Shown here: in pieces, positions 34,174 to 43,611 of the stretch
Numbering within the stretch: position 1 is the stretch's first letter
How the letters are laid out: each line of letters starts with the position of its first letter
Assembly: GCA_004299845.1 (NCBI GenBank)
Contig: CP036201.1
Coordinates: 1,922,001 to 1,986,000, forward strand
Source: Verrucomicrobia bacterium S94
GTDB taxonomy: Bacteria; Verrucomicrobiota; Kiritimatiellia; Kiritimatiellales; Pontiellaceae
DNA: 64,000 nt
Direction of reading: 5' to 3'
Made by a program: the position numbers and the translations under genes
Notes under the pieces: generated by a model
Seen by the model: the letters and a program-made list of their open reading frames with translations, nothing else
Told to the model about the DNA's origin: nothing
Databases searched by the model: none

Positions 34174-35343
34174 TTATACAGTAAACCCCTGCCGTTCTTC
34201 ATACACACGGATCCTGTCGCCGATTATTTTCTGCTGAAGAAAATTACTCAAACGCCGCTGCAGCAGCCCATTGACAGACTGCCCTTTACTCACAATCAGG
34301 GTATTGCTGGTACTTCGCACATCTTCCGCCAATACCATACCGATATGCAGATCATGAACAGGAATGCACTTGACCGTTTTCTCCACATGAGGCGGTTCAA
34401 CCGCTTCGAGCAGTTTAAGAATCGTGTCATGAAACGGAACGGCACTTTGCCGCATGGTGTGCAAGGCCTGATAGGGCCGCGCACCCTGCAGCATCAATTT
34501 ATCGAATTCAATCACCGCCCGCAGCAGCTGTCCGCCCAGAACTGCCGCGTCTTCTTCATAGTCTCCGCAGTATCCGGAATCCATCACCTCAATCATTTTC
34601 CCCACATCCTCAAGACGGGGAATCTTATCGATCATTCGATAGATATCCTTTGCATGTTCTTCAAGCATAGCCGACTCCGCTTCAGTCAGTTCCTGGCCGG
34701 CAAAGGATTTTTCCATAATTTCGACAGGAATGGTCACATAGCCCATCTGTGAAAACAGGGCCGCAACCTCAAACTTCCAGATGTCATGCCTGCCCAGCGC
34801 CTGTACACACTGCGACATATAATATTTAATCCGTTCAGCACGACTGAACGCAACCGGATTGGTCAGCGCAAGAATATCAACCAACACCTCAACACTGCCT
34901 TTAAGCGTATTTTCCAGCAGCTCCTTTTCGGCATGAACCAGCTCAAACTGCAGTAAAGCCGCCTCCAGATGCATTGTCATGGTTTCCATGGGGCAGGGCT
35001 TATTCATAAAGCGGAAAATATTCCCCTTGTTAACGGCATCTATGGCGGTCTGCTGATCGGCATTTCCGGTAAGCATCATTCGTATAGTGAAAGGGGAAAG
35101 CTGTTCCACCCGATTGAGAAAACGGATGCCGTCCATACCCGGCATGCGCATATCGGATACCACTACCGCATAGGGTCCCCCCTCCTCAAAACACCGGAGT
35201 CCTTCATCAGGTCCGAGAGCGGTATCAATGTTAAACCGACGACGCAGCTGGCGTCGGATACCATCCAGAACATTCTGCTCATCATCTACGAAAAGAATCC
35301 GGTTTTTCAAAATATAAACCCTTTCGTGCAGTTTCCCCTCCAC
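34174..35343 (-). CDS. Response regulator with degenerate HD-GYP-like domain
   Basis: The 389-residue protein has a receiver domain (about 14-135; FVDDEQN, VVSDMRMPGMDG, MLTGN, NKPC). A helical output domain follows, laid out like HD-GYP (SVEVLVDILALTNPVAFSRA, QELTEAESAMLEEHAKDIYR, IPRLEDVGKMIE). The HDxG metal site is replaced by FSQMGYV, and the HH and GYP positions are not conserved. It is probably not an active c-di-GMP phosphodiesterase. A short C-terminal domain (VHDLHIGMVLAEDVRS) follows. It lies 13 nt downstream of the REC-HDOD gene. Confidence 0.72.
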   Translation of the reverse strand: MEGKLHERVYILKNRILFVDDEQNVLDGIRRQLRRRFNIDTALGPDEGLRCFEEGGPYAVVVSDMRMPGMDGIRFLNRVEQLSPFTIRMMLTGNADQQTAIDAVNKGNIFRFMNKPCPMETMTMHLEAALLQFELVHAEKELLENTLKGSVEVLVDILALTNPVAFSRAERIKYYMSQCVQALGRHDIWKFEVAALFSQMGYVTIPVEIMEKSFAGQELTEAESAMLEEHAKDIYRMIDKIPRLEDVGKMIEVMDSGYCGDYEEDAAVLGGQLLRAVIEFDKLMLQGARPYQALHTMRQSAVPFHDTILKLLEAVEPPHVEKTVKCIPVHDLHIGMVLAEDVRSTSNTLIVSKGQSVNGLLQRRLSNFLQQKIIGDRIRVYEERQGFTV

Positions 35344-35355
35344 TTTCGCAGAAGT

Positions 35356-36582
35356 TCAAAACCCGTTATTTTTCATCCTCATCAGCGATGCATATCCGCC
35401 GGAATTCATCAATCCTTTCGGAAACCCCAGGGATTCAAGATACCCCATATCCAGTTGAATATCCCCCTCGAAATCCGGATTTTGGCTTGAATGAAAACAA
35501 TTGGCCACATGCAGTGCTGCCAGCGATCCGAAATTCCCCGAACGCACGGCATCCGCTGGATGAATATGATGAGCCACAGCTTCAACCACATGATTCGACA
35601 ATCCCCATAATCCGATCAGATACGCCCCGATTTCAGCATACGTCGTTCCCAGCGTATCGCGCTCTGCATCAAAAAACGGACGGGTTAACTGACTGCGGTT
35701 GCGATAAAGCTGCAGCCAGGTCTCGTTTCCGCTGTTAATCAGCACCAATTTTCCCAGTTCATGCACCATACCGGCCAGCATGGCTTCATCAACTAATTCC
35801 CGGGCATATCCAAGTTCCCGGACCAGACGGGCGGCACTGGTGCCGACGCGGAGCGAATGTGCGTAGATATCCCGAATACCGAATTCTTCCACTTTTTGAG
35901 GATCAAATTCACCGAATATCTGTGCGATCATGACGATATGGCTGATGGTTTCCGCCCCGAGTAGTCCTACTGCCTGAGAAATACTGTCGATTTTACGTGT
36001 CAGACCGAAAAAGGCGGAATTCACCAGTTGAAGAACCTTCGCCATAATCGATACATCCTTTGAAATAACTGCGCTTATCTGGTCAACGCTGCTGTCCGGG
36101 GATTGTAAAATTTCCGTCAGCTCCCGATAAAGCTCCGGCAAAGTGGGCAGAGACGCTCCATCCCGGATGATACTCCTGATCTGCTCGGGATTGAGCAGTT
36201 GCTGCAAATGCAGCGCACGCGCAATGGCCTCCTTGAGATAATCCGCATCGCAGGGTTTCGCCAGAAACTGATGCGCCACACTCACTGAGTGCATAATCAT
36301 CTCTGAATCGCCATGACCGGAAAGGATAAAACGGATCATATTCGGATAGCGCTGCTTCACTTCATCCAGCAGATTCACCCCCGTCATCGTCGGCATGCAT
36401 AAATCAGTCACGATAATCTGAAAATGATCACTCTCCAGTTTTTCCAACGCTTCCTGTCCCGATCCCGCAAACTCCATATCCCATTGATCGCGATGACAGC
36501 GCAACAGTCGCTTAAGCGCCTGCAGAATATTGGGTTCATCATCAACGAACAGTATTTTCTGTTTAGTCCTTACGTCTTCCAT
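35356..36582 (-). CDS. Response regulator with HDOD output domain
   Basis: The 408-residue protein has a receiver domain at about 8-125 (FVDDEPN, IVTDLCMPTMTG, LSGHGD, AKPCDADYL). An HDOD domain at about 165-360 carries LPTLPELYRELTEILQSPDS, KVLQLVNSAFFGL, ISQAVGLLGAETI and a Met/His-rich core MVHELGKLVLINSGNE. HDOD proteins are signalling modules without known catalysis. I start at 36582 because the longer frame runs into the kinase gene. No DNA-binding domain is visible. Confidence 0.8.
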   Translation of the reverse strand: MEDVRTKQKILFVDDEPNILQALKRLLRCHRDQWDMEFAGSGQEALEKLESDHFQIIVTDLCMPTMTGVNLLDEVKQRYPNMIRFILSGHGDSEMIMHSVSVAHQFLAKPCDADYLKEAIARALHLQQLLNPEQIRSIIRDGASLPTLPELYRELTEILQSPDSSVDQISAVISKDVSIMAKVLQLVNSAFFGLTRKIDSISQAVGLLGAETISHIVMIAQIFGEFDPQKVEEFGIRDIYAHSLRVGTSAARLVRELGYARELVDEAMLAGMVHELGKLVLINSGNETWLQLYRNRSQLTRPFFDAERDTLGTTYAEIGAYLIGLWGLSNHVVEAVAHHIHPADAVRSGNFGSLAALHVANCFHSSQNPDFEGDIQLDMGYLESLGFPKGLMNSGGYASLMRMKNNGF

Positions 36583-36592
36583 AATTTTATTT

Positions 36593-38254
36593 TCATTCAC
36601 AGGCCGACCCCAGCGGGAGCCGTATAATAAATGTTGTGCCAACCCCCTCCTGCGTTTCGAAAAAGAATTTTCCGCCATGCTTGTTGACAATCACTTCACG
36701 GGCGATAGCTAAACCCTGACCGGATCCCCGCCCCACTTCCTTGGTTGTAAAAAACGGATCGAATATACGACTCTGTATTTTTTCAGGAATACCGCCGCCG
36801 TTATCCTCTACACGCACCTCGGCATAACCGTCTCTCAACCGGGTTGAAATCCGTATCGTTCCTTTCTCTCCGGATCCTTCAACGATATCACTAATGGCAT
36901 CACAGGCATTGACGATCAGATTCAGAATTACCTGATTAAATTCACTGACTAAACAGGGAACCTGCGGCAGTGCATCGTCAAAATCGGTTTCCACCGAAGC
37001 AACATATTTCCATTTATTGCGCGCCACCGTCAACGTCGTCTCAATGGCTTCCTGTAAACAGGCCGGCGTTTTTTCCGAGGAACCGGGATGCGCAAATTCC
37101 TTCATGGCAAGTACGATGGAAGCCACCCGGCTGACCCCTTCCAGCGACTGGGATATCGCAAGCGGTAACTCTTCCCGAAGATAATCTAAATCGGCATCTA
37201 CCTGCGCCTGTTCAACAGCATCTGTCAGAGCGGCATCTATTCCATTTTTCTTTGCGGCCTCCAGCAGTTTATACTGCACCTGCTGAAGCTCGAACAACTG
37301 CTCCAGAGAATCCCGGATAAAATGGATGTTATCGCCGATAAACTGAACCGGCGTGTTGATTTCATGAGCAATACCTGATGCCAGCTGACCGACCGCCTCC
37401 AGTTTCTGCGCATGCAGTAATTCCATCTCCAGATTCTTGCGTTCAGCATCTGCATTAATCCGTTCAGTCTGATCCTGAATAACCAGCATCAGCCCCTTAG
37501 GAATCCCCTCTTCATCCAGTATCGCCGAACACTTGATGATCACAGGCAATTCTGTGGCGTCACTCTTCATCCGGGCCTCAATTTTAGACGGAGCATGATC
37601 GAGTGCCGCTTTATATAATTCCGATTGAAGCTGGACCGGATTGGAAAAATAGTTTGCCAGCATCCGATCCGCTTCAGTCTTCGGAGAATAGCAGGTAAGG
37701 AATTTAAACAGGGAATTAGTATATGTGATCTGGCCCTGTGCATCGGTAAAAACCACTGCATCGGAAGCATTATCCAGCGCCAGAGAAAACTGCTTGAGTT
37801 CGGAAAGGGAAACCTGCAGTTCTGCATGCATTGACTTCAACATGCGATCATCACGGCTTAACCGCACATAGGTCGCGGTTTTCGTCAGAAGAATTCTCTT
37901 TTCAACCGGTTTCGTAATAAAATCAAGTGCGCCGAGCTGCAGCCCTTTAATTTGCTCATCAACCTCGGTCAGACTGCTGATAAATACAACCGGGATATCA
38001 CTCGTTTCTTCATTTTTCTTGAGTGCTTTACACACCTCATAACCGGACATATCCGGCAGTATTACATCGAGCAGAATCAGGTGGGGACGTTTTTTTGCTG
38101 CCAGTCCGCAGGCCTCTTTCCCCAGACCGGAAATATACAGTTCATATCCGGCCCGACTCAGCAGGGTTCCGAGGTGGTGCTGCATAACCGGATTATCATC
38201 CACAATCAGAATGCACCCCTGGTCATTTTTCTGTGGTTGACTGTTATTCTCCAC
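36593..38254 (-). CDS. Receiver-PAS sensor histidine kinase
   Basis: The protein, about 550 residues, has an N-terminal receiver domain ([35 protein letters not shown]), a coiled coil, and a PAS domain near 170-285 ([20 protein letters not shown]). A DHp domain follows with His in [19 protein letters not shown] and a HATPase with [21 protein letters not shown] and [15 protein letters not shown] prefer the GTG at 38254, which has AGGAAGG upstream; 38326 is an alternative. It has no membrane segment, so it senses a cytoplasmic signal. Confidence 0.82.
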   Translation of the reverse strand: MENNSQPQKNDQGCILIVDDNPVMQHHLGTLLSRAGYELYISGLGKEACGLAAKKRPHLILLDVILPDMSGYEVCKALKKNEETSDIPVVFISSLTEVDEQIKGLQLGALDFITKPVEKRILLTKTATYVRLSRDDRMLKSMHAELQVSLSELKQFSLALDNASDAVVFTDAQGQITYTNSLFKFLTCYSPKTEADRMLANYFSNPVQLQSELYKAALDHAPSKIEARMKSDATELPVIIKCSAILDEEGIPKGLMLVIQDQTERINADAERKNLEMELLHAQKLEAVGQLASGIAHEINTPVQFIGDNIHFIRDSLEQLFELQQVQYKLLEAAKKNGIDAALTDAVEQAQVDADLDYLREELPLAISQSLEGVSRVASIVLAMKEFAHPGSSEKTPACLQEAIETTLTVARNKWKYVASVETDFDDALPQVPCLVSEFNQVILNLIVNACDAISDIVEGSGEKGTIRISTRLRDGYAEVRVEDNGGGIPEKIQSRIFDPFFTTKEVGRGSGQGLAIAREVIVNKHGGKFFFETQEGVGTTFIIRLPLGSACE

Positions 38255-38408
38255 AAACACCGCCTTCCTGTAACAGGACCTTTCCCCGCGCTTTATTCCA
38301 CCTGAATTCCTGTTTAATGAACACACTTTATACCTTATGCCGCCCCCTTTAAAGGAACATATTTCTTCCGCGGCAGATCACGCTGTATTTTTTATCCGTT
38401 CTTTCAGA

Positions 38409-39194
38409 TTAAGCCGCAAATTCAGCGGGAAAATGATCGAGCAGCACCGCCCGCAGACGAACCACACTTAAAGCATGAATCTGCGAAATTCTGGCCTCAG
38501 TCAGGTCAAAGAGCCTCGCAATTTCACTCAGCCGAAGCTCTTCGAAATAGTAGAGATAAAGAATCTTCTGTTCCCGCTGATCCAGTTTACTGAATCCGAC
38601 ACGCAACAAACGTTGTACATCATGTTGCTGCGCTCTCTCTTCGGACACACCGTTCGGATCTGCAATGGTTTCATGCAACGGCACCATATTCACGCCGACC
38701 GCATCAAGAGAACACAGCGGTTTGGCTTCTTCCATTAATTGATTGAAATCCTCCAGTTCCATGTTCAGTTCAGCGGCAATCTCTGCTTCGGAAGGCATTT
38801 CACCATATTCTTTCATCCATTCGGCAATCACCAACTCCACGCGATCCATCTGTTTGCGTTTACTTCGCGAAAGAGGATCGCTGGAACGCAGTTCATCCAG
38901 AACCGCTCCACGAATGCGGGGATATGCATAGCCCTCGAAAGGAACTCCACGATCCGAATCAAAATCCAGAACCGCTTTATAGAGCCCGACCAGTGCCGCC
39001 TGCAGAAGATCGTCGACGGCAACATGCGATGGAAGCCGAATCGAAATACGCTCAAGCACCCGATGCGCCAGCGGCATATAGGCTTCGATCAATGCATCGA
39101 TGGCATCGCGCCCATTTCTGCGGAACGCAGACCAGAGCGCCTCATAGGAACCCGCTGCCAGAACTGCTGATTGAGCTGGAGCATGCCCGATCAT
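38409..39194 (-). CDS. fliA: RNA polymerase sigma factor for flagellar operon FliA (sigma-28)
   Basis: FliA directs transcription of late flagellar genes. The 261-residue protein has region 2 (IEAYMPLAHRVLERISIRLP, DDLLQAALVGLYKAVLDFDS, FEGYAYPRIRGAVLDELRSS), region 3, and region 4 (LDQREQKILYLYYFEELRLS, LFDLTEARISQIHALSVVRL). The start overlaps the 2-TM protein stop. Promoters of matching type (TAAG-N15-GCCGA) are found before three flagellin genes in this window. Confidence 0.95.
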   Translation of the reverse strand: MIGHAPAQSAVLAAGSYEALWSAFRRNGRDAIDALIEAYMPLAHRVLERISIRLPSHVAVDDLLQAALVGLYKAVLDFDSDRGVPFEGYAYPRIRGAVLDELRSSDPLSRSKRKQMDRVELVIAEWMKEYGEMPSEAEIAAELNMELEDFNQLMEEAKPLCSLDAVGVNMVPLHETIADPNGVSEERAQQHDVQRLLRVGFSKLDQREQKILYLYYFEELRLSEIARLFDLTEARISQIHALSVVRLRAVLLDHFPAEFAA

Positions 39195-39451
39195 CCTTCC
39201 GTCACCTCATCAGAATCCTGTGCAGCCTCCCGAGCGCGATGCTCCCTCAGTTTTTCCGCCAGAAACCGAAAAAGTATGATGTTGAAAAAACGGAAAAAAG
39301 CGATCACCACAACGGTGCTGACCGACACGACAACGGCTGACCGAAATACCCCCGTCCAAATCGGAACGCCCCGCAGCAAACCGGCCACCAGCGTAAATAT
39401 GCCGAGCAGCGAACCGATGGCCATAGCCAGATTGACCAATGCCGCACTCAT
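39191..39451 (-). CDS. Small two-helix membrane protein between flhG and fliA
   Basis: An 86-residue protein with two predicted membrane segments (ALVNLAMAIGSLLGIFTLVA and SAVVVSVSTVVVIAFFRFF) and a charged, acidic C-terminal tail (EKLREHRAREAAQDSDEVTE). I do not recognise the family. It overlaps flhG and fliA by 4 nt each, so translation is coupled to both. The location is conserved-looking enough to suggest a flagellar role, but none can be assigned. Confidence 0.7.
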   Translation of the reverse strand: MSAALVNLAMAIGSLLGIFTLVAGLLRGVPIWTGVFRSAVVVSVSTVVVIAFFRFFNIILFRFLAEKLREHRAREAAQDSDEVTEG

Positions 39452-40323
39452 TGCTGTTCCTCCGGCATACTATCATTCCGACCCACAGCGGCCATACGCC
39501 CAAACGTATTCCGACTAACCGGTTTCCCGAAATTTCGTGCTTTATTGCTAGAGACCACCGAATGAGCCAGCTGCCGCAAACCAATCGCCGGTGCCGACTG
39601 CGGCGCAAACTGCACCACACTGCGGCGCGCCCGGATCGCATCACCCACGACAGCATCATACAGAATAATTCCGGCGGTTTCGATGCTCCGCCCCAGAAAG
39701 CGTTTCATGGTTTCGTTCAAACGCATTGCCAAACGCTGTCCCTCCTCCTCGGTTTTCACACTGTTAATGACCAGCCGGATTTCAGGCGGAACGTTCTGCC
39801 CGGAAAGTATTTTTATCAGCGAATACGCATCCATAACTGACGTAGGTTCATTGGCCACGACAACATGGACCTGAGGCATCGCCTGTAAAAACTCAATAGC
39901 TCCCGCTCCGATGCCTGCTTCTGTATCAATGATTAAAAAATCATATCCGGCCGAAAATTTAATCAGATCATCCACCAGTATTTCACGGCGCGCCTCACTC
40001 AGACTCACCATCTCACGGGCTCCGGATGAAGCCGCCAGCAGATCCGGACCATCCGGAACCGAAATCACCGCTTTTTCAAGCGGGCACTCACCGTAGACGA
40101 CATCCTGCAAAGTAAATACGGGGTCGACTCCAATCTGGAGGTCTACATTGGCCAGCCCCAGATCGGCATCAAAAAGCAGCACCCGATACCCCATTTCAAC
40201 CAAGGCCATTGAAAGTCCGACAGAAACGACCGTTTTACCGACGCCCCCTTTTCCACTGCCGATGGCCAGACAGCGCAGTTGGCGGGATACCGTTGCTTCA
40301 GTATTCTGATCTTCTGATTCCAT
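39448..40323 (-). CDS. flhG: MinD-like ATPase FlhG (FleN/YlxH)
   Basis: FlhG controls flagellar number and placement. It has the deviant Walker A GSGKGGVGKTVVSVGLSMAL near residue 25, VLLFDADLGLANVDLQIGVD, DFLIIDTEAGIGAGAIEFLQ and VVANEPTSVMDAYSLIKIL. I start at 40323, where GGAAGATAGA precedes the ATG; the upstream ATG at 40335 is an alternative. The DQAxxLR motif by which FlhG normally stimulates FlhF is not seen at the N-terminus, and flhF itself is absent from this cluster. Confidence 0.92.
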   Translation of the reverse strand: MESEDQNTEATVSRQLRCLAIGSGKGGVGKTVVSVGLSMALVEMGYRVLLFDADLGLANVDLQIGVDPVFTLQDVVYGECPLEKAVISVPDGPDLLAASSGAREMVSLSEARREILVDDLIKFSAGYDFLIIDTEAGIGAGAIEFLQAMPQVHVVVANEPTSVMDAYSLIKILSGQNVPPEIRLVINSVKTEEEGQRLAMRLNETMKRFLGRSIETAGIILYDAVVGDAIRARRSVVQFAPQSAPAIGLRQLAHSVVSSNKARNFGKPVSRNTFGRMAAVGRNDSMPEEQQ

Positions 40324-40350
40324 TCTATCTTCCATTTCGATACTGCTGCA

Positions 40351-42456
40351 CTAGGCCGCTTTAGCGGGCGCGGGAATCATGTTGATGATGTCGACATTTA
40401 CCCATTCAGGAATCTCGCCAAGCGATAGTACCGGCAGATTTTTTATTTCGCATTGAGCCAGCTGTCTGGCCAGTCGCCGTACAGCCGGACTCGCAATCAG
40501 CACCGGTTCGGCACCGGCTTCCCGGGCAGCCCCGACCGCCGTGCTGATATGGTCAAGCACACTGCGGGCAAGTTCAGGATCCATTCGCAAAGTGGTTGTC
40601 GCCCCGATGGCGGTTCCCGATTCCTTCAATAACTGCTCCAGATCAGGATGCAGACCTATCGCTTTGAGCATACCGTCCGGCGTGAGGTAGGGCTGAACAA
40701 TGGTGCCGCCCAATGCATGACGACAGAGTTCGGTCAACAGACCGATATCTTTGGTCTGTGCGGCATTATCGGCCAGTGTTTCTAGGATGATGGGCAGATC
40801 GCGTATGGATACCTGCTCTTTGAGCAGCTCCTGCAGCACACGATGTACAGAACCGATTTCCAGTTTATTGGGGATCAGTTCTTCAACAACCGCTTTGTGC
40901 TGTTCTCTGGTCTGATCAATCAAATCGCTGACATCCTGGCGCCCCAGCAAATCGGCCGCGTGAGACTGAACGAGAGTGGACAGGTGCGTCGTGATCACAC
41001 TGGCGGAATCAACTAAAGTCAGACCGCGGGACTCAGCCGCACTGCGGTGGCTTTCCGGAATCCAATAGGCCGGAAAACCGAAGGAAGGATCCGTTGCCTT
41101 CTGAAATCCATCCAGTGCTGCTTCACCGCCAGGATCAATCGCAAGCAGACAGCCCGGGACCATGGTATAACGGGCAACTTCCAATCCGCGCACCAATACA
41201 CGATATTCATTGCTGGCAAGCCCCATGTCGTCCTGCACATTAACCGGTGGAATAATAATGCCCATAGACTCCGCCACCTGCTGACGGATATTGCCAATGC
41301 GATCAATCAGGTTGCCCCCCTGCTGACGGTCCACCAGATGAACCAGTCCGAAACCGATCTTCAGTTCCATGGCGGCAATATTCAGAATGTCTTTATACGC
41401 TTTGGCAGTGGGTTCGATGTTTTTCTTCACAGCATCCGGCAACCGCGTTGTGCCGGAACCGGATTTTCCCGCAGCCTTCTCTCCTTCTGCCAGCGCCGGT
41501 TTTGCTCGGTCGCGTTTCTGACTGGCATTGAGGGCATACCCCATACCCCCGGAAATACTGCCGACCAGCATAAACGGCAGAAAAGGCAGTCCGGGAACAA
41601 GACCGGCAGCAACCAGCATACCGCCTGTAAGCATCATGGATCGCGGCTGCCGGAAAAGCTGTCCTTTAACCTCCATGCCGAGATCGCCATCGCTGGCGGC
41701 CCGGGTCACCAGCACGCCGGCTGCGGTAGAAATGACCAGTGCCGGAATCTGCGACACCAGACCATCACCGATGGTGAGAATAGTATAACGGGAAAGTGCT
41801 TCGCCGGCGCCCATGCCCTTTTGCGTCATCCCGATAGCAAAACCGGCAATAATATTAAGAACAATGATGATCAGGCCGGCCACCGCATCACCGCTGACAA
41901 ATTTACTGGCCCCGTCCATAGCCCCGTAGAAATCAGTTTCCCGAACCAGTTTTTCCCGGCGGGCAATAGCCTCTTTCTCGTCGATAATCCCCTGATTGAG
42001 GTCGGCATCGACACTCATCTGCTTTCCCGGAAGTGCATCCAGCGTAAAACGCGCAGCCACTTCGGCAATACGACCGGAACCCTTGGTGATCACCTTAAAA
42101 TTGATGACCACGATGATGGCAAAAATCACCAGCCCGACGAGATAATTTCCGCCCGCCACAAAATCACCGAACGATTCAATGACATCACCGGCAAAAGCAT
42201 TGAGCAGAATCTGACGGGTGGAGGAAACATTTACCGAAAGCCGCATCAGCGTTACCAGGAGCAATACCGTTGGAAAAGAGGAGAATTCCAGCGGATCCTT
42301 GATACTGATAATATAGACCATCATCAGAATACTGACGGCAATATTGATCACCAGCAGCATATCGATCAATGCTGTGGGAATCGGAACAAACATGACCGCC
42401 AGCACCAGCAAAAGGACCAGCGAGGTTACGATATCTGATTTACGAATATTGAACAT
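40351..42456 (-). CDS. flhA: Flagellar export gate protein FlhA
   Basis: FlhA forms the nonameric ring of the export gate. It has 701 residues, with about eight membrane helices in the first 330. The conserved FHIPEP-type loop appears as GRIAEVAARFTLDALPGKQM and SVDADLNQGIIDEKEAIARR. A large cytoplasmic domain (about 370-690) contains DRIGNIRQQVAESMGIIIPP and ALGGTIVQPYLTPDG. The start at 42456 (MFNIRKSDIV) lies one base after the predicted sigma-54 +1. Confidence 0.97.
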   Translation of the reverse strand: MFNIRKSDIVTSLVLLLVLAVMFVPIPTALIDMLLVINIAVSILMMVYIISIKDPLEFSSFPTVLLLVTLMRLSVNVSSTRQILLNAFAGDVIESFGDFVAGGNYLVGLVIFAIIVVINFKVITKGSGRIAEVAARFTLDALPGKQMSVDADLNQGIIDEKEAIARREKLVRETDFYGAMDGASKFVSGDAVAGLIIIVLNIIAGFAIGMTQKGMGAGEALSRYTILTIGDGLVSQIPALVISTAAGVLVTRAASDGDLGMEVKGQLFRQPRSMMLTGGMLVAAGLVPGLPFLPFMLVGSISGGMGYALNASQKRDRAKPALAEGEKAAGKSGSGTTRLPDAVKKNIEPTAKAYKDILNIAAMELKIGFGLVHLVDRQQGGNLIDRIGNIRQQVAESMGIIIPPVNVQDDMGLASNEYRVLVRGLEVARYTMVPGCLLAIDPGGEAALDGFQKATDPSFGFPAYWIPESHRSAAESRGLTLVDSASVITTHLSTLVQSHAADLLGRQDVSDLIDQTREQHKAVVEELIPNKLEIGSVHRVLQELLKEQVSIRDLPIILETLADNAAQTKDIGLLTELCRHALGGTIVQPYLTPDGMLKAIGLHPDLEQLLKESGTAIGATTTLRMDPELARSVLDHISTAVGAAREAGAEPVLIASPAVRRLARQLAQCEIKNLPVLSLGEIPEWVNVDIINMIPAPAKAA

Positions 42457-42466
42457 ACCACGTGTA

Positions 42467-42483
42467 AAGCAGTCCCGATGCCA
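42467..42483 (-). promoter_or_regulatory. Sigma-54 promoter of flhA-flhG-fliA
   Basis: TGGCATCGGGACTGCTT has GG-N10-GC spacing. The -12 C at 42469 is followed by TTTACACGTGGT and then the flhA ATG, the same 12-nt distance as at flgB, flgF and fliO. It lies in the gap between flhB and flhA, so flhA has its own promoter. Confidence 0.82.
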
Positions 42484-42508
42484 GAGGCGCAATGCACAGC
42501 CGTTCCGA

Positions 42509-43609
42509 TTATCGACGCGCCAGCTGTTTCCGGATACGGGCGTCACCCATTCGGTAGAGATAGGCCAGCAGTTCAGCGATGGCCTGATAGTAGGCTGCCG
42601 GCACCGGCTTTCCGACTTCCACCTTATTGTACATCGCCCGCGCAAGCGGTTTCCGTTCTATCACGGCAATACCGTTTTCCTCAGCAAGCCGCCGGATACG
42701 TTTTGCTGACAGACGTTTCCCTTTGGCCACTACAACCGGGCCGCCGCCCGCGGAAGCGTCATACCTGATGGCAATGGCCAGAAAAGTGGGATTGGTTATG
42801 ACCACCGTGGCATCCGGCACAGATGCCATCATACGGGCCGTAGACCATTCACGCATTTTGCGGCGCTGGTGCTGTTTCATCAACGGACTGGATTCCTGAT
42901 TCTTGTGTTCTTCCCGCACTTCCTGCCTGGTCATCATGATGCTTTTTTCGAATTTGCGCTTTTCCTTGATCCAGTCGAGCACAGCCACAAAAGCAAACAG
43001 AACCAATACGCGCCGGACAATGCGCGAAAACAGAATCATGAACCACTGAAGGGCTTCCGGTATACTCAGCCGATGCAGGAAAGCCAGCTCTCCGAGGTGC
43101 CGGCGCACGGCCCCCCATACCACCAGCGAAATCACCAGCACTTTCAGCATCGACAACACCAGCTTAATGAGACTGTCTTTGGAAAACAGTTCCTTCGCTC
43201 CGGCAGACGGACTTAATGCTTTGAAATTAAGCTTAAGCGCCTCCATCTGAAAAAAAGGTTTTGTCTGGGCCACACTGGCCACAATGGATCCCAGCATTGC
43301 CGCAGTACCGACGGGCAGAATACCCAGTGCACATAGTAAAGTCCCTTGAATAAAAAGCCCCTGAACAAGGTCAATACTCCACTTCCCGGTAACATCCACC
43401 TGCGTCCAGTTGAGGATAAAACCGGAAAGACAGTGCCGAAGCATCGGCAGCGTAATAAGGAAAACCGCAAGGGCACAGGCAATCACAACAACCGTGACGA
43501 CTTCATTGGAAAGCACCACCTTGCCTTCTTTACGCACATCCTTACGTTTTTTCTCGGTAGCGCGTTCTGTTTTTCCATCCGCACCTTCTTCAGGATAAAG
43601 AAAAGCCAT
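42509..43609 (-). CDS. flhB: Flagellar export switch protein FlhB
   Basis: FlhB is the export-gate protein that switches substrate class after autocleavage. The 366-residue protein has an N-terminal GKTERATEKKRKDVRKEGKV, four membrane helices (about 28-215) and a cytoplasmic domain. The cleavage site reads VVITNPTFLAIAIRYD, so the usual NPTH is NPTF: the cleaving Asn-Pro is kept but the His is Phe. RRLAEENGIAVIERKPLARA and VPAAYYQAIAELLAYLYRM follow. It lies between fliR and the flhA promoter. Confidence 0.95.
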   Translation of the reverse strand: MAFLYPEEGADGKTERATEKKRKDVRKEGKVVLSNEVVTVVVIACALAVFLITLPMLRHCLSGFILNWTQVDVTGKWSIDLVQGLFIQGTLLCALGILPVGTAAMLGSIVASVAQTKPFFQMEALKLNFKALSPSAGAKELFSKDSLIKLVLSMLKVLVISLVVWGAVRRHLGELAFLHRLSIPEALQWFMILFSRIVRRVLVLFAFVAVLDWIKEKRKFEKSIMMTRQEVREEHKNQESSPLMKQHQRRKMREWSTARMMASVPDATVVITNPTFLAIAIRYDASAGGGPVVVAKGKRLSAKRIRRLAEENGIAVIERKPLARAMYNKVEVGKPVPAAYYQAIAELLAYLYRMGDARIRKQLARR

Positions 43610-43611
43610 CG

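Noticed and set aside
38326-38345. Possible sigma-54 element before the REC-PAS kinase (TATGCCG on the plus strand)
   Set aside because: The -12 GC is missing at the required 10-nt spacing.
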